Below, in pieces: positions 19,177 through 27,509 of a DNA stretch of 64,000 bases. The notes beneath the pieces are model-generated. The model saw only the letters and a list, made by a program, of their open reading frames with translations, ran no database searches and was not told the origin of the DNA. A program made the translations under genes and the position numbers. The DNA comes from Verrucomicrobiaceae bacterium. GTDB taxonomy: Bacteria > Verrucomicrobiota > Verrucomicrobiia > Verrucomicrobiales > Verrucomicrobiaceae. The stretch lies in assembly GCA_027484445.1 (NCBI GenBank), contig JAIXSY010000041.1:186001-250000 (forward strand). Direction: 5' to 3'. Numbering within the stretch: position 1 is the first letter of the stretch; each line of letters opens with the position of its first letter.

Positions 19177-19533
19177 CTACCGCCGCCCATTCAGGATCAT
19201 TTCATTCAACTTCTGGCGCAGGGCCTCCATGTCGGGATCGGCGAAGGGAGTGTCGAGGGTGTCCACGCTGTTCGTGTTCGCACTGATGCTGGCGATGGCG
19301 TTGTCGAGCTGGGCTTGGCTCACTTCACCGGGTGGGCCTTGGGCTCCATCGCTGCCGTTGTTCCCTTGGGGGATGTCGAAGGTGAAACAAACGTTCGTTC
19401 CACCGTAACTGACGCCGACCGCCGCAGGCTGGTCAGGGTCCACGGTGTTCGCCGTAGCAAAGTTCATGAGCCAGAAGAAGCTGAGCGCCCGACGCATCGA
19501 GTTCTGCCAACTGCCGTATGCGGTGCATAACAT
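19177..19533 (-). CDS. Small protein with a short collagen-like segment
   Basis: The frame is 118 residues with an N-terminal hydrophobic stretch ('ALSFFWLMNFATA'). A beta segment 'GVSYGGTNVCFTFDIPQG' leads into a short collagen-like G-x-y run ('GNNGSDGAQGPPG'), and a helical end closes with 'DMEALRQKLNEMILNGRR'. Small proteins with this 'TFDIPQGNNG...GAQGPPGEV' layout are, to my recollection, a multicopy family in Verrucomicrobiota of unknown function. The N-terminal part may be shortened or altered, since the usual longer leader is missing. The gene lies between a gene relic and the palindrome array, so it may itself be decaying. Confidence 0.55.
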   Translation of the reverse strand: MLCTAYGSWQNSMRRALSFFWLMNFATANTVDPDQPAAVGVSYGGTNVCFTFDIPQGNNGSDGAQGPPGEVSQAQLDNAIASISANTNSVDTLDTPFADPDMEALRQKLNEMILNGRR

Positions 19534-19882
19534 ATTGGGGGATTGAATGATGAGAGGGAATCACCGGCCATGCGACGATGGACACAACCCCGTTGGGGTT
19601 GCGGGGTGGGTGCGGGGTGGTGTTGCGGCGCACGAGACCCAGGGTTCTATGAACCCTTCGCTCAATGACGGAACGCCGTTGGCGTTGCAAGATACCAAGC
19701 CCAACGGGGTTGCGGAAATCAGCCCAGGGTTGGAACAACCCTGGGCATGCGGTCAACCCACCATGCATTCATCATGCATCAACCCCAACGGGGTTGCGTC
19801 CAATCCACGCTCCAGGCCATGCGACAATGGACACAACCTCGTTGGGGTTGCGGGCTGGGCGTGGGGTGTGGGTGCGCACGAG

Positions 19883-20185
19883 ACCCAGGGTTGTTCCAAC
19901 CCTTCGCTTAATTGCGGAACGCCGTTGGCGTTGGGGAAGGCCAAGCCCAACGAGCTTGCGGGCCGGGTGTGGGGTGGTGGTGTGCGTGTGACCCAGACCC
20001 AGGGTTGTTCCAACCCTTCGCTTAATTGCGGAACGCCGTTGGCGTTGGGGAAGGCCAAGCCCAAAGGGCTTGCGGGCCGGGTGTGGGGTGGTGGTGTGCG
20101 TGTGACCCAGACCCAGGGTTGTTCCAACCCTTCGCTTAATTGCGGAACGCCGTTGGCGTTGGGGAAGGCCAAGCCCAACGGGCTT
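19883..20185. repeat. 114-bp tandem repeat, about 2.7 copies
   Basis: Units begin 'ACCCAGGGTTGTTCCAACCC' at 19883, 19997 and 20111, giving an exact 114-base period. The first two copies are nearly identical; the third is the same up to about 20185 and then diverges into the terminal palindromes. A looser relative of the unit starts near 19637. The unit contains the AACGCC/GGCGTT and AAGCCC/GGGCTT hairpins. Confidence 0.85.
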
Positions 20186-20252
20186 GTGGAATTAAGCCCA
20201 GGGTTCGTAGAACCCTGGGAACGCGAATATCCCCGACACATTTTCTCACCGG

Positions 20253-20271
20253 GCAACCCCAACGGGGTTGC
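20253..20271. repeat. Perfect REP-like hairpin next to the transposase gene
   Basis: GCAACCCC and GGGGTTGC form an 8-bp perfect stem around the loop AAC, ending 35 bases before the RAYT start codon. It is the array member closest to the gene and the most complete palindrome of its family. It is therefore a candidate for the sequence bound by the transposase. Confidence 0.65.
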
Positions 20272-20306
20272 GTCCATCGTGGCACGTCCCTACGCTAACC
20301 AACGCC

Positions 20307-20762
20307 ATGCCACAATCCCTCGCCCGCGTGATCCTGCATACGGTCTTCTCCACGAAGGACCGGTTCCCCTTTCTGCAAAACCCGGCCTTCCGGGCGGAGG
20401 TCCACGCCTACCTGGGCGGCTGCGCGAAATCACTGGACTGCCTGCCGATCCAAATTGGAGGCGTTTCCGACCACGTCCACCTGCTGACCACGCTACCGCG
20501 CACGCTGACCATCGCGGACTTCCTCAAGGAGGTGAAACGCGTGTCCACCAACTGGATTCACGAACGCGGGGCGGAGTGGACGAAGTTTCACTGGCAGGCG
20601 GGCTACGGGGTCTTTTCCGTCTCCGAGTCGAATGTGGCTACGGTGATGCACTACATCGAAAATCAAGAGGAGCACCACCGGGTGACAACCTTTCAAGACG
20701 AATACCGGGCGCTGCTGAAGAAGCACGGCATCGCCTGGGACGAAACCTACGTGTGGGATTAA
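20307..20762 (+). CDS. REP-associated tyrosine transposase (RAYT), IS200-like Y1 family
   Basis: The 151-residue protein begins 'MPQSLARVILHTVFSTKDRFPFL', the typical start of IS200-like transposases. It contains the HUH motif as 'DHVHLL' after 'IQIGGVSD'. The C-terminal helix 'VATVMHYIENQEEHHRVTTFQDEYRALLKKHGI', with a candidate catalytic tyrosine in 'MHYIENQEEHH', is characteristic of the RAYT branch. Such enzymes nick and rejoin single-stranded palindromic DNA and are held responsible for REP dispersal. The ATG at 20307 is preferred over an upstream in-frame ATG at 20268, which lies inside the palindrome array. The intact frame suggests the gene may still be functional. Confidence 0.88.
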   Translation: MPQSLARVILHTVFSTKDRFPFLQNPAFRAEVHAYLGGCAKSLDCLPIQIGGVSDHVHLLTTLPRTLTIADFLKEVKRVSTNWIHERGAEWTKFHWQAGYGVFSVSESNVATVMHYIENQEEHHRVTTFQDEYRALLKKHGIAWDETYVWD

Positions 20763-20765
20763 CCC

Positions 20766-21023
20766 ATGGAACTCAAAGACTACCAGCAGGGCGTCCTGAC
20801 CAAGTTTGACTCCTACCTGAGCACGCTGCGTGGTCAGGTGAGACGATTGCAGCTGCGCAGGAGGTTTGGAAAGCTCAGGGGCATAGCCTGGATCTGGGTG
20901 ATCCCTGCGTGAAGGCCTGGGACCAGCTACACCGCCCGCGGCTTCACCTACGGCGGCAAGGCTGGAAGCGTGCTCTATCAGATGTTTGGCAACATGGCGC
21001 GGACGATGAGGCTGTATGAATGA
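20766..21023 (+). pseudogene. Frameshifted fragment of a type III restriction (Res-type) subunit
   Basis: Directly after the transposase, the frame 'MELKDYQQGVLTKFDSYLST' looks like the N-terminus of type III restriction helicase subunits. It is then interrupted. In another frame the text continues as 'ETIAAAQEVWKAQGHSLDLG' followed by 'DPCVKAWDQL', which fits the same N-terminal region. A further piece, 'RGFTYGGKAGSVLYQMF' to 'RTMRLYE', in a third arrangement ends at 21023 and is not recognised. The helicase and nuclease domains are absent. I read this as a broken remnant; the family assignment is from memory of the N-terminal pattern. Confidence 0.45.
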
Positions 21024-21200
21024 GTTGGCAGGAACATTCATGGGCAAGAAGATTTCCCGAAGCTCTTCTGAACCCCATTTTCCTGCCCCGAAATCTTCCT
21101 GCCAAAAAACAGCGCGATGCTTTTCGGTGCTGCTCAGATGCCTGGATCGTCACCCATCCGTTCTTCAAATGCCTGGACAATCTGCTTCGACTTCTGCTTC

Positions 21201-22841
21201 ATGAAAAACCTATTTCTCACCCCATTGCTTCTCTGCGGCTTTGTCATGGCCGCCGATCCCGCCAAGCAGACCGTGCAGGAAGATGATTGGTGGCTGCCCG
21301 AGTGGGTGCATGCCAAGCCAGATGTGATTGGTTTTTATGGGGAACCGCCGCGAGATGCGGCAGACCAAAATCTCACGCTCATCACTCTGCGCTGGCGCGA
21401 CGTGAATCCCGCCGATGGCATGTTCGACTGGTCCCCTTTGCGGGAGGAACTGAACAAGGGCCCCGGTGTCTATCTGCGTCTTGAGAACTCGCACGTGATC
21501 CACTGCCCCGAATGGCTCCAAAAAAAGTATCCCGATCTTGAGCGGCAGATCCTCCAGTCAGAGGAGACGCTCGACAACTGGGACGAGAAGACCGGCGGCA
21601 CCTATTACCCACTGTGGCATCACGGGTTCACGGCTTCGTTTCGCACCCTGCTCGCCAGTCTAAGAGATTCAGGGCTCACCCAGCATCCCAACTTCCGCTT
21701 CTGGTATATTCCTGGAGCCTGGGCCTGGGGCGAGTTCGATGTGGCTTTTGTCGATGAAATGAAAGCCACGGGTATGAAGCCAAAAGACTTCATGGACTGG
21801 TGGCGCGGCACGCTTGACGCCTATGTCGATACTGTGGGCCGAGGGCACGCGGGAAAGCTGATGTTCACCGGCCAGGACAACATTCCTCTTTGTGACGATA
21901 ATCTGGAATGGCGGCGCGAGTTGGGACGCCAGGTGCAGAGGGAAGCCGTGCTGCGCGGCTGCGGCACCCGATACGGCCTGCTGGAGAAATTTGATTTTTT
22001 GATCGGTGACATGCCTGAATACGGGCTGCCCACGCAGTGGATCAGAGACGGGCGCTACCAGGTCGCCGACGAGGATTCGCCCATGATCGCCGATGCCACC
22101 AGGTGGATCGCTGCTGAGAACGAGGAGTTCGGCAACTCCAACATCCCTTGGAAGAACTATTTCCAGCTCAAGATGACGGCGCTACGCACGCTCCAGCTCC
22201 GGGTGGGCACTGTCTTCATGGGAGCAAAGGTCTGGAACGCCGCGCCGGAATTGCATCACTACATGATGAAGACCCTGCGGCGCACTCCGCACGATTCCCC
22301 GGACGCATGGTGCGCCTTGCGTGAATGGCAGGATGTCTATCAGACATGGAGCCGCGATCAGGTTAAGGGACCATTTCTCGTTCGGAATCTCGAACGCTGG
22401 CTCATGCAACGGGAAGTCAGTCCCGAGGGGATCACCCGCGCGGTGGAAGCTGCGAGAATGCCGATAAAATTCAACGAGACGGCCTTTGAAGCACGCCGCA
22501 CCAGACATGCCGAAGGCGGTGATTACCTGTGCTTCGGCGTCGAGGACCGCTTCATTCACGGCGGCAGCCAGCTGGTGCAGGTTAAAGTAACCTATCTCGA
22601 TGATTTCGAAGGCGAATGGTGGATCGAGTATGACGCTGCGGAGCCATCTTCAACACACCAGCCAAGCACGCATCAACGCAATCAAAACGATCAAAAGTGG
22701 AAGACAGTCACCTTCACCCTGGAGGACGCCCGGTTTGGCAACCGCCAGAATGACGGGCTTGACTTCCGCATCTACAACGGTGGTCGGCATGACCTCACCG
22801 TTCGCTTTGTCCGGGTGATCAAGCTGGAGAAGCCAATGTGA
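21201..22841 (+). CDS. Secreted glycosidase-like protein of unknown family
   Basis: The start at 21201 gives 546 residues with a signal peptide ('MKNLFLTPLLLCGFVMAADP'). The mature part looks like a TIM-barrel glycosidase. 'ITLRWRDVNPADGMFDWSPL' is the pattern seen near the first strands of GH42-like and related hydrolases, followed by 'FWYIPGAWAWGEFDV', with acidic residues suited to catalysis, and 'GKLMFTGQDNIPL'. A C-terminal beta domain ('GEWWIEYDA...WKTVTFTLEDARFGNRQNDGLDFRIYNGG') probably binds substrate. I cannot place it in a numbered family. A low-complexity insert (STHQPSTHQ...) interrupts the C-terminal domain. Upstream is only the degraded accessory strip. Confidence 0.7.
   Translation: MKNLFLTPLLLCGFVMAADPAKQTVQEDDWWLPEWVHAKPDVIGFYGEPPRDAADQNLTLITLRWRDVNPADGMFDWSPLREELNKGPGVYLRLENSHVIHCPEWLQKKYPDLERQILQSEETLDNWDEKTGGTYYPLWHHGFTASFRTLLASLRDSGLTQHPNFRFWYIPGAWAWGEFDVAFVDEMKATGMKPKDFMDWWRGTLDAYVDTVGRGHAGKLMFTGQDNIPLCDDNLEWRRELGRQVQREAVLRGCGTRYGLLEKFDFLIGDMPEYGLPTQWIRDGRYQVADEDSPMIADATRWIAAENEEFGNSNIPWKNYFQLKMTALRTLQLRVGTVFMGAKVWNAAPELHHYMMKTLRRTPHDSPDAWCALREWQDVYQTWSRDQVKGPFLVRNLERWLMQREVSPEGITRAVEAARMPIKFNETAFEARRTRHAEGGDYLCFGVEDRFIHGGSQLVQVKVTYLDDFEGEWWIEYDAAEPSSTHQPSTHQRNQNDQKWKTVTFTLEDARFGNRQNDGLDFRIYNGGRHDLTVRFVRVIKLEKPM
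22641..22698 (+). repeat. In-frame low-complexity insert in the glycosidase gene
   Basis: A run of CAA/CAC-rich sequence encodes 'SSTHQPSTHQRNQNDQK' between two beta strands of the C-terminal domain. Its composition and repetitive character differ from the surrounding gene, and it looks like a short repeat inserted without breaking the frame. Confidence 0.5.
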
Positions 22842-22988
22842 AGGTTTTTGTCTGATCCATGCTCTGGCGGCCTCCATGTCATTCCCAGGCGCTGCGGGCG
22901 GCTCATGCTCGCCTCATCCCAATCGTGCCAAGAACTTGTCACCTGATCCCGCTTGCATCACGAGGCCTCAACGTTCGAATACCATGAT

Positions 22989-23549
22989 ATGAAAAACACC
23001 CTCCTTCTCCTCTCCCTTTTCTCCCTGCTGGCTCCTTCCTTGAAGGCTGATGATGACACACCCGTGCCGCCGGAGATGCAGAAGCTGGTGGAGGCGATGG
23101 TGACGGCGCTGAAAGGGAATGATGACACGGCTCTTCAGGCTTGCTGGCATTCACCCGAGGTGCTGGGCAAGGTGAAGGCCGCCCAGGCAACTGCGGAAGC
23201 CTCCACCTCACCGACCGAAGTCGATGCGGGCAAGGAGCAGGAAAAGGAGATCAAAAAGCAGACGCGGAATTTGCAGGTCACCGTGGCGCGTGCCGGGCTG
23301 GTGCGTGCGTTGATGAGCAAGTATTTCGGCGAACTGGGGCAGCTCACGCTGACGAGTGTGGAGGTCAGTGCGGACGAGGCCGCCTCGCCCGACACGCCGC
23401 GCTTTGATGGCATCGAGATTCGCCTGCGCACGGCCGATGGCACGAACCTGAAGCTCCAGGTCGATTCCGCCCTGCGTGTCGAAGGCGTGTGGAAGTTCCA
23501 AGGCCGCCTGGAGGATGATTTCACCATCGAGCTGCCGGATGTGGAGTGA
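22989..23549 (+). CDS. Exported protein of unknown function
   Basis: Starting at 22989 the protein has 186 residues with a clear signal peptide ('MKNTLLLLSLFSLLAPSLKADD'). The mature part is mixed alpha/beta. A helical segment 'EMQKLVEAMVTALKGNDDTALQACWHSPEV' resembles the front of NTF2-like or DUF4878-type fold proteins, and it ends in a beta sheet ('IRLRTADGTNLKLQVDSALRVEGVWKFQGRLEDDF'). No catalytic motif is visible. The first ATG at 22953 would add 12 residues ahead of the signal and is less likely. It converges on the giant-protein operon, 9 bases from its end. Confidence 0.7.
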   Translation: MKNTLLLLSLFSLLAPSLKADDDTPVPPEMQKLVEAMVTALKGNDDTALQACWHSPEVLGKVKAAQATAEASTSPTEVDAGKEQEKEIKKQTRNLQVTVARAGLVRALMSKYFGELGQLTLTSVEVSADEAASPDTPRFDGIEIRLRTADGTNLKLQVDSALRVEGVWKFQGRLEDDFTIELPDVE

Positions 23550-23558
23550 GCCCTGCGC

Positions 23559-26500
23559 TCAGGGTGAAGGGGCGACGCGGAGGCGGATGAAGCGGCGGCC
23601 GCTGGGGCCGGCGGGGAGGGTGGCACGGACGTGCTGCTGGCTGCCTTCGGTGCTGAGGATCTCCTCGGTCACGCCTTCGGTGCTCCAGTTGCTGAGGTCG
23701 TCGCTCCATTCGACGAGGAAGACCACGTCGGTGGCGGTGGTGGAGCGGGTGTAGGTGTAGCTGAGGGTGGGGCCGTTGGACTGCAACGTGGACTCGGGGG
23801 TGCTGCGGGTGGTCGGGGAGGTGCCGAGGGCGTATTCGAGCAGGTTCGGCAGGCCATCGGCGTCGGGATCGGCGAGGTCGGTGCTGGCGGGTTGGACTGC
23901 AGTGCTGCCAAAGCTGGCTTGTCGCCAACTTTGGACGCCGCTGAGAGCTGGTGCGGCGGCGGGTGCGGGCGGCGGCGGGGCGGTGAAGGAGATGTTGTCG
24001 AAGGTGGCGGTGGCGATGGTGTTGCCGGTGCGCGGGGCGACGACGAAGCCGACGCTGAGGGCGGCTCCGGTCATGAGGTTGGTGCGGGTGGAGAGGTCGA
24101 TCCAGGTGGTGCCGTTGCTGGAGTAGGAAAGGGTGAAGGTATCGCCCTGGCGGACCATGCGGATCCATTCGGGCACGCCGACGCTGCCGCCGGTGCCGCT
24201 GAAGAAGTTGACGTTGGTGGAGGCTCCGGCAGTGGCGGTTTTGTGCTGGAAGTTCACGGCGCCACTGCGCAGGAGGTGGAGGGTGCTGTAGCGGGAGCCG
24301 GCGAGGGTGGTCTCGCGGAAAATGAGGCCGGCTTTGGCAGAGGAATCGACGGAGGTGAAGGCGGCGAGGCGGGCGATGAAGGTGCCATCGCCACTCCAGG
24401 GCATGGAGAGGTAGGTGTTGGAGTCGTTGGTGCCCGTCCAGAGATCAGCGGTGGCTCCGCCTGCGGTGGTGCCTGCCCGGCCGACGATGCGGACGGCAGG
24501 GGTGGTTTGGCCAGCGAGAGGTGGGAGGATTTCGACCGTTCCTGGGGCGACGCCGGGGCTGGGATTGATCTGCCGGAGCTGCGAGGGGCCTGGGAAGACA
24601 GTCACGTTGAAGGTTTTGCTCCAGACCTGATTGTTGGTGTCGGTGGCGGTGACGGTGACCGGGGTGGTGCCGACATTGAAAAAGGAGCCGGAAGGCGGAT
24701 TGGCAAAGGCGGGCACGGTGGGGGTGAAGCCATCGGTGCTGGCGCTGACATCAAAGGTCACCACCGCGCCGCTGTTGTCGCCGCTGATGGAGAGATCGCC
24801 CGGCGTGGCAATGACGAGGCCCTGGATGGTCAGGGTGCCGGTGACCGGGGTGAAGCTGTAGGCGGGATCATTGATCCAGGCGGTGATGGGGTAGGTGCCG
24901 GGGAGGATACCCTGGCCGTGGATGGAGACCTGGGTGGCGAGGCCGGGGGGATTGGTGGTGACGGCGGGAGAAAGGACGGCACCGGTGTAGGAGAGGGTGG
25001 TGGTGCCGAGGGCGAGCGTGGCGCTGGGGCGCTGGACGCTGATGAGGGCGAGGCGGGAGCCAAAGTAGTCGGGCGTGGCGATGACGGCTTTGGCGGCATA
25101 CTGGCCGGGCACGGTGGGGAAGGTGGTGGAGCCGTCGTAGGTGATGACAGGCGTGAGCACCGGCTGCGGGGTGACGCCGGGGACATTGTAAGTGGCGGTG
25201 ACGGGCGAGGCCGCGGTGGGGGCGGTGGTGTTGCCGAGGTTGACGGTGACGGCTCCGGCCTGGGTGATGAGGAGCTGGGCGGTGGCGGTGGCTTCGTAAA
25301 CGGGGTCGTTCAAGGTGGCGGCGACGGTGTAGTAACCGGGCGCGGTGGGGAGATCCGTGGAGCCATTGTAGGTGACGGTGACAGGCGAGGTCAGGCCTTC
25401 GACGGGGAGGACAGGGCGGACAGGCACGGGGATGTCGGCGAGGGTATAAACGGCGCCGTTCATGTCGGAGAGGTAGTCTTTGCGCACGATCATGGGGGCG
25501 AGCAGGCGGCTGGCGGGGACCATGGGCACCCACTGGGCGGGCTGGCCGCTGCGGAGGGCCAGTGAGGTGGTGCGGCGGGTGTCCACTTCCAGCGTCATGC
25601 TGAGGGCCGTCTTGGCAGTGCCGGTGGGCAGCACGGTGAGGGTCATCGGCTTCGTCGTGGTGCCATCCAGGCTGCGGGCGGAGAGGGTGAGGTTGTAATT
25701 CGTCGCCGTGGTGACGGTCGGCAGCGTGCCGGAGATGAGGCCGGTGGTGGCGCTGATGGTGACGCCGGGGGGCAGTCCGGTGGCGGTGTAGTTCGGGGTG
25801 CGCAAGGCGGCCACGATGTGGGAGACGGGGAGCTGGTAGGACCAGGCGACGCCCGAGGGGGCGAAGAGCTGGGCGGGCGTGCGGATCTCGGGCAGGATGT
25901 TCACGCGGACGGGCAGGTCGGCCTGATAACGGTGGGGATTTTTGGCCGCACGCAGGCGGGTGGCGACCTGGGTTTCGTAAAGGGAGCGGACGGGCATGCG
26001 GGTGCCGTTGGACCAGACTTCGGCCTTGCCGAGGAGGCTGGAGGGCACGCCGGTGGAGTTTCGCCAGGAGGCAGGGCCGCCGCTGGTGGAGGTGGTGCCA
26101 AAGGACCAGTTCGGCGAGAGCGGCATGTTCTCGAAGGTGATGGTGTTGGTGACGACATTCCAGGCGACGCAGTAGGCGGAGGGCCGCTCAAGCTTGACCT
26201 GGAGGCCGACGGTGGCGCTGAGTTCGGAGATGTTGTCCCACAGGCCGCCGTTGTTCCAATCGCCGTGGGAGCCGGATTCGTTGAAGGAGCGGCTGGAGAT
26301 GCCATCGACGAAGACATTCGGGCCAGGAGCACCGGGCCAGTTGATGACAAAGGTGTGGCGTCCATTGCGGCCGATGGCGTTCGTGACGAGGCCCATTTCA
26401 CCCGTGAGCACAAAGCTGTAGCGGCGGCCGCCCTGGAGGATGGAGATGCCGTCGTGGCACTGCACGCGGTTGAGCGTGATCTTGCGTGTGGAGGTGTTCA

Positions 26501-27509
26501 CATAGGCCAGGGAGTAGGCAAAGTAGCGGCTGGTGCAGTCGCTGACGAAACCGTCCTCGACTTCGGTGAAATCGACCGCGTTCCAGGCGTGGTTTTCATC
26601 CGTGTCGGAGGCGTAGGTGCTCTCGAAGTAGATGCCGGAGACGCCGACATTGGTGATGTAGCTGAAGGCGGTGACGGGGACGACGTAGCCACGGCCCCAG
26701 GCGGGATCGAGGGACGAGGTGATGGGCGCATCGAGCGTGATGGAGTCAGCGGTCACGGCGGTGACGACGCGGTTGAAGGTGATGGCGGGGTCGCGGTCCG
26801 TGGTGGCGGCGGTGTTGTAATAGCTGGCCCTCTGCCAGGCCACGCTGCCGGGCCAGCGGACCTGAAGACGCTGACCGACGGTGAAGGTGTGGGCGGTGAT
26901 GGGGATGACGGTGGTGCCACCGGGGATATAGACATTGTCCACGAGGGTGCGGGTGGTGCTGGCGGTGAGGCCACCGCCATCAAAGGCGATGAGGCGGGAG
27001 TTGCGGGTGTTGCCGGAGTTGGCCTCGTTGGTGGTGGCCAGGGCGTAAAGGCGGGTGCCGGTGAGCGGGTGGTCGCCCTCGCCACGGATGACGACGCCGG
27101 AGGCTCCGATGCGGAGGCGGTTCATGGAATGGATGTCCCAGCGGCCTGCTTTGAGCAGGAGAGCGCCGCGAAAGCCGTTGATGAGCGGTCGGGTGGCGAT
27201 CCAGTCGATGGCGGCCTGGATGCGGTCGGTCTGGTCGCCCACGCCGGGCTGGAGGGTGACGAGCACGGGGACGTCGTAGCCGCCCGGTTCGCCGGGGAGG
27301 GGGCTGTTGCCATAGTTGAAGCCGACGGTCGAGAAGTCCGGGATGCGGTCGCCGTTCGGATTCGGCGTGAGGGTGATCGTTTGGTCGGGGTTGATCGTGA
27401 CCGGGTTCGGGAACTGCGGGGTCTGCGCAGGGGCAAAGCCCGCTCCAAGAAGGAACGCGGCGCTGAGGATGAGACGAGCCAGTCGGGTTGGGTTGGGCTG
27501 TGGTTTCAT
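23559..27509 (-). CDS. Giant secreted beta-helix/Ig multidomain protein
   Basis: The protein has 1316 residues. A signal peptide ('LARLILSAAFLLGAGFAPAQ') is followed by a pectate-lyase-like right-handed beta-helix (about 60-460, with 'GGYDVPVLVTLQPGVGDQTDRIQAAIDWI' and 'FTEVEDGFVSDCTSRYF'). Next are a putative Ig (He_PIG) domain ('GLPPGVTISATTGLISGTLP', about 560-620), MBG-like repeats (700-900), a HYR-like domain (about 906-1000), and a LamG/DUF1349-like domain (about 1040-1180). It closes with the C-terminal module 'SWRQASFG...DPDADGLPNLLEYALGTSP...RRFIRLRVAPSP'. Its start codon overlaps the stop of the upstream gene (ATGA, 27506-27509), so translation is coupled. A carbohydrate-processing or carbohydrate-binding role is likely; an actual lyase activity is not shown. 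Confidence 0.82.
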   Translation of the reverse strand: MKPQPNPTRLARLILSAAFLLGAGFAPAQTPQFPNPVTINPDQTITLTPNPNGDRIPDFSTVGFNYGNSPLPGEPGGYDVPVLVTLQPGVGDQTDRIQAAIDWIATRPLINGFRGALLLKAGRWDIHSMNRLRIGASGVVIRGEGDHPLTGTRLYALATTNEANSGNTRNSRLIAFDGGGLTASTTRTLVDNVYIPGGTTVIPITAHTFTVGQRLQVRWPGSVAWQRASYYNTAATTDRDPAITFNRVVTAVTADSITLDAPITSSLDPAWGRGYVVPVTAFSYITNVGVSGIYFESTYASDTDENHAWNAVDFTEVEDGFVSDCTSRYFAYSLAYVNTSTRKITLNRVQCHDGISILQGGRRYSFVLTGEMGLVTNAIGRNGRHTFVINWPGAPGPNVFVDGISSRSFNESGSHGDWNNGGLWDNISELSATVGLQVKLERPSAYCVAWNVVTNTITFENMPLSPNWSFGTTSTSGGPASWRNSTGVPSSLLGKAEVWSNGTRMPVRSLYETQVATRLRAAKNPHRYQADLPVRVNILPEIRTPAQLFAPSGVAWSYQLPVSHIVAALRTPNYTATGLPPGVTISATTGLISGTLPTVTTATNYNLTLSARSLDGTTTKPMTLTVLPTGTAKTALSMTLEVDTRRTTSLALRSGQPAQWVPMVPASRLLAPMIVRKDYLSDMNGAVYTLADIPVPVRPVLPVEGLTSPVTVTYNGSTDLPTAPGYYTVAATLNDPVYEATATAQLLITQAGAVTVNLGNTTAPTAASPVTATYNVPGVTPQPVLTPVITYDGSTTFPTVPGQYAAKAVIATPDYFGSRLALISVQRPSATLALGTTTLSYTGAVLSPAVTTNPPGLATQVSIHGQGILPGTYPITAWINDPAYSFTPVTGTLTIQGLVIATPGDLSISGDNSGAVVTFDVSASTDGFTPTVPAFANPPSGSFFNVGTTPVTVTATDTNNQVWSKTFNVTVFPGPSQLRQINPSPGVAPGTVEILPPLAGQTTPAVRIVGRAGTTAGGATADLWTGTNDSNTYLSMPWSGDGTFIARLAAFTSVDSSAKAGLIFRETTLAGSRYSTLHLLRSGAVNFQHKTATAGASTNVNFFSGTGGSVGVPEWIRMVRQGDTFTLSYSSNGTTWIDLSTRTNLMTGAALSVGFVVAPRTGNTIATATFDNISFTAPPPPAPAAAPALSGVQSWRQASFGSTAVQPASTDLADPDADGLPNLLEYALGTSPTTRSTPESTLQSNGPTLSYTYTRSTTATDVVFLVEWSDDLSNWSTEGVTEEILSTEGSQQHVRATLPAGPSGRRFIRLRVAPSP

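Larger units (their letters stand above)
19540..20285. repeat. Array of REP-like palindromes upstream of a RAYT transposase
   Basis: The region is packed with short perfect hairpins. Three families share the same 3-base loop (AAC or GTT) but differ in compensating stems: AACCCC/GGGGTT (for example 19585-19601 and 19780-19796), AACGCC/GGCGTT (19672-19686) and AAGCCC/GGGCTT (20171-20185). A second type is longer: CCCAGGGTTG-GAA-CAACCCTGGG (19723-19745) and CCCAGGGTTC-GTA-GAACCCTGGG (20197-20219). Stem changes that keep pairing while the loop stays constant indicate that structure is what is maintained. Open frames crossing this region are products of the repeat and not genes. Confidence 0.8.

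Noticed and set aside
20268..20306. An upstream ATG for the RAYT gene
   Set aside because: It lies just beyond the last palindrome and adds residues not seen at the start of IS200-like transposases.
19547..20809. A 420-codon frame and an antisense 174-codon frame through the palindrome array
   Set aside because: The translations simply repeat with the 114-bp unit and overlap the real transposase gene in another frame.
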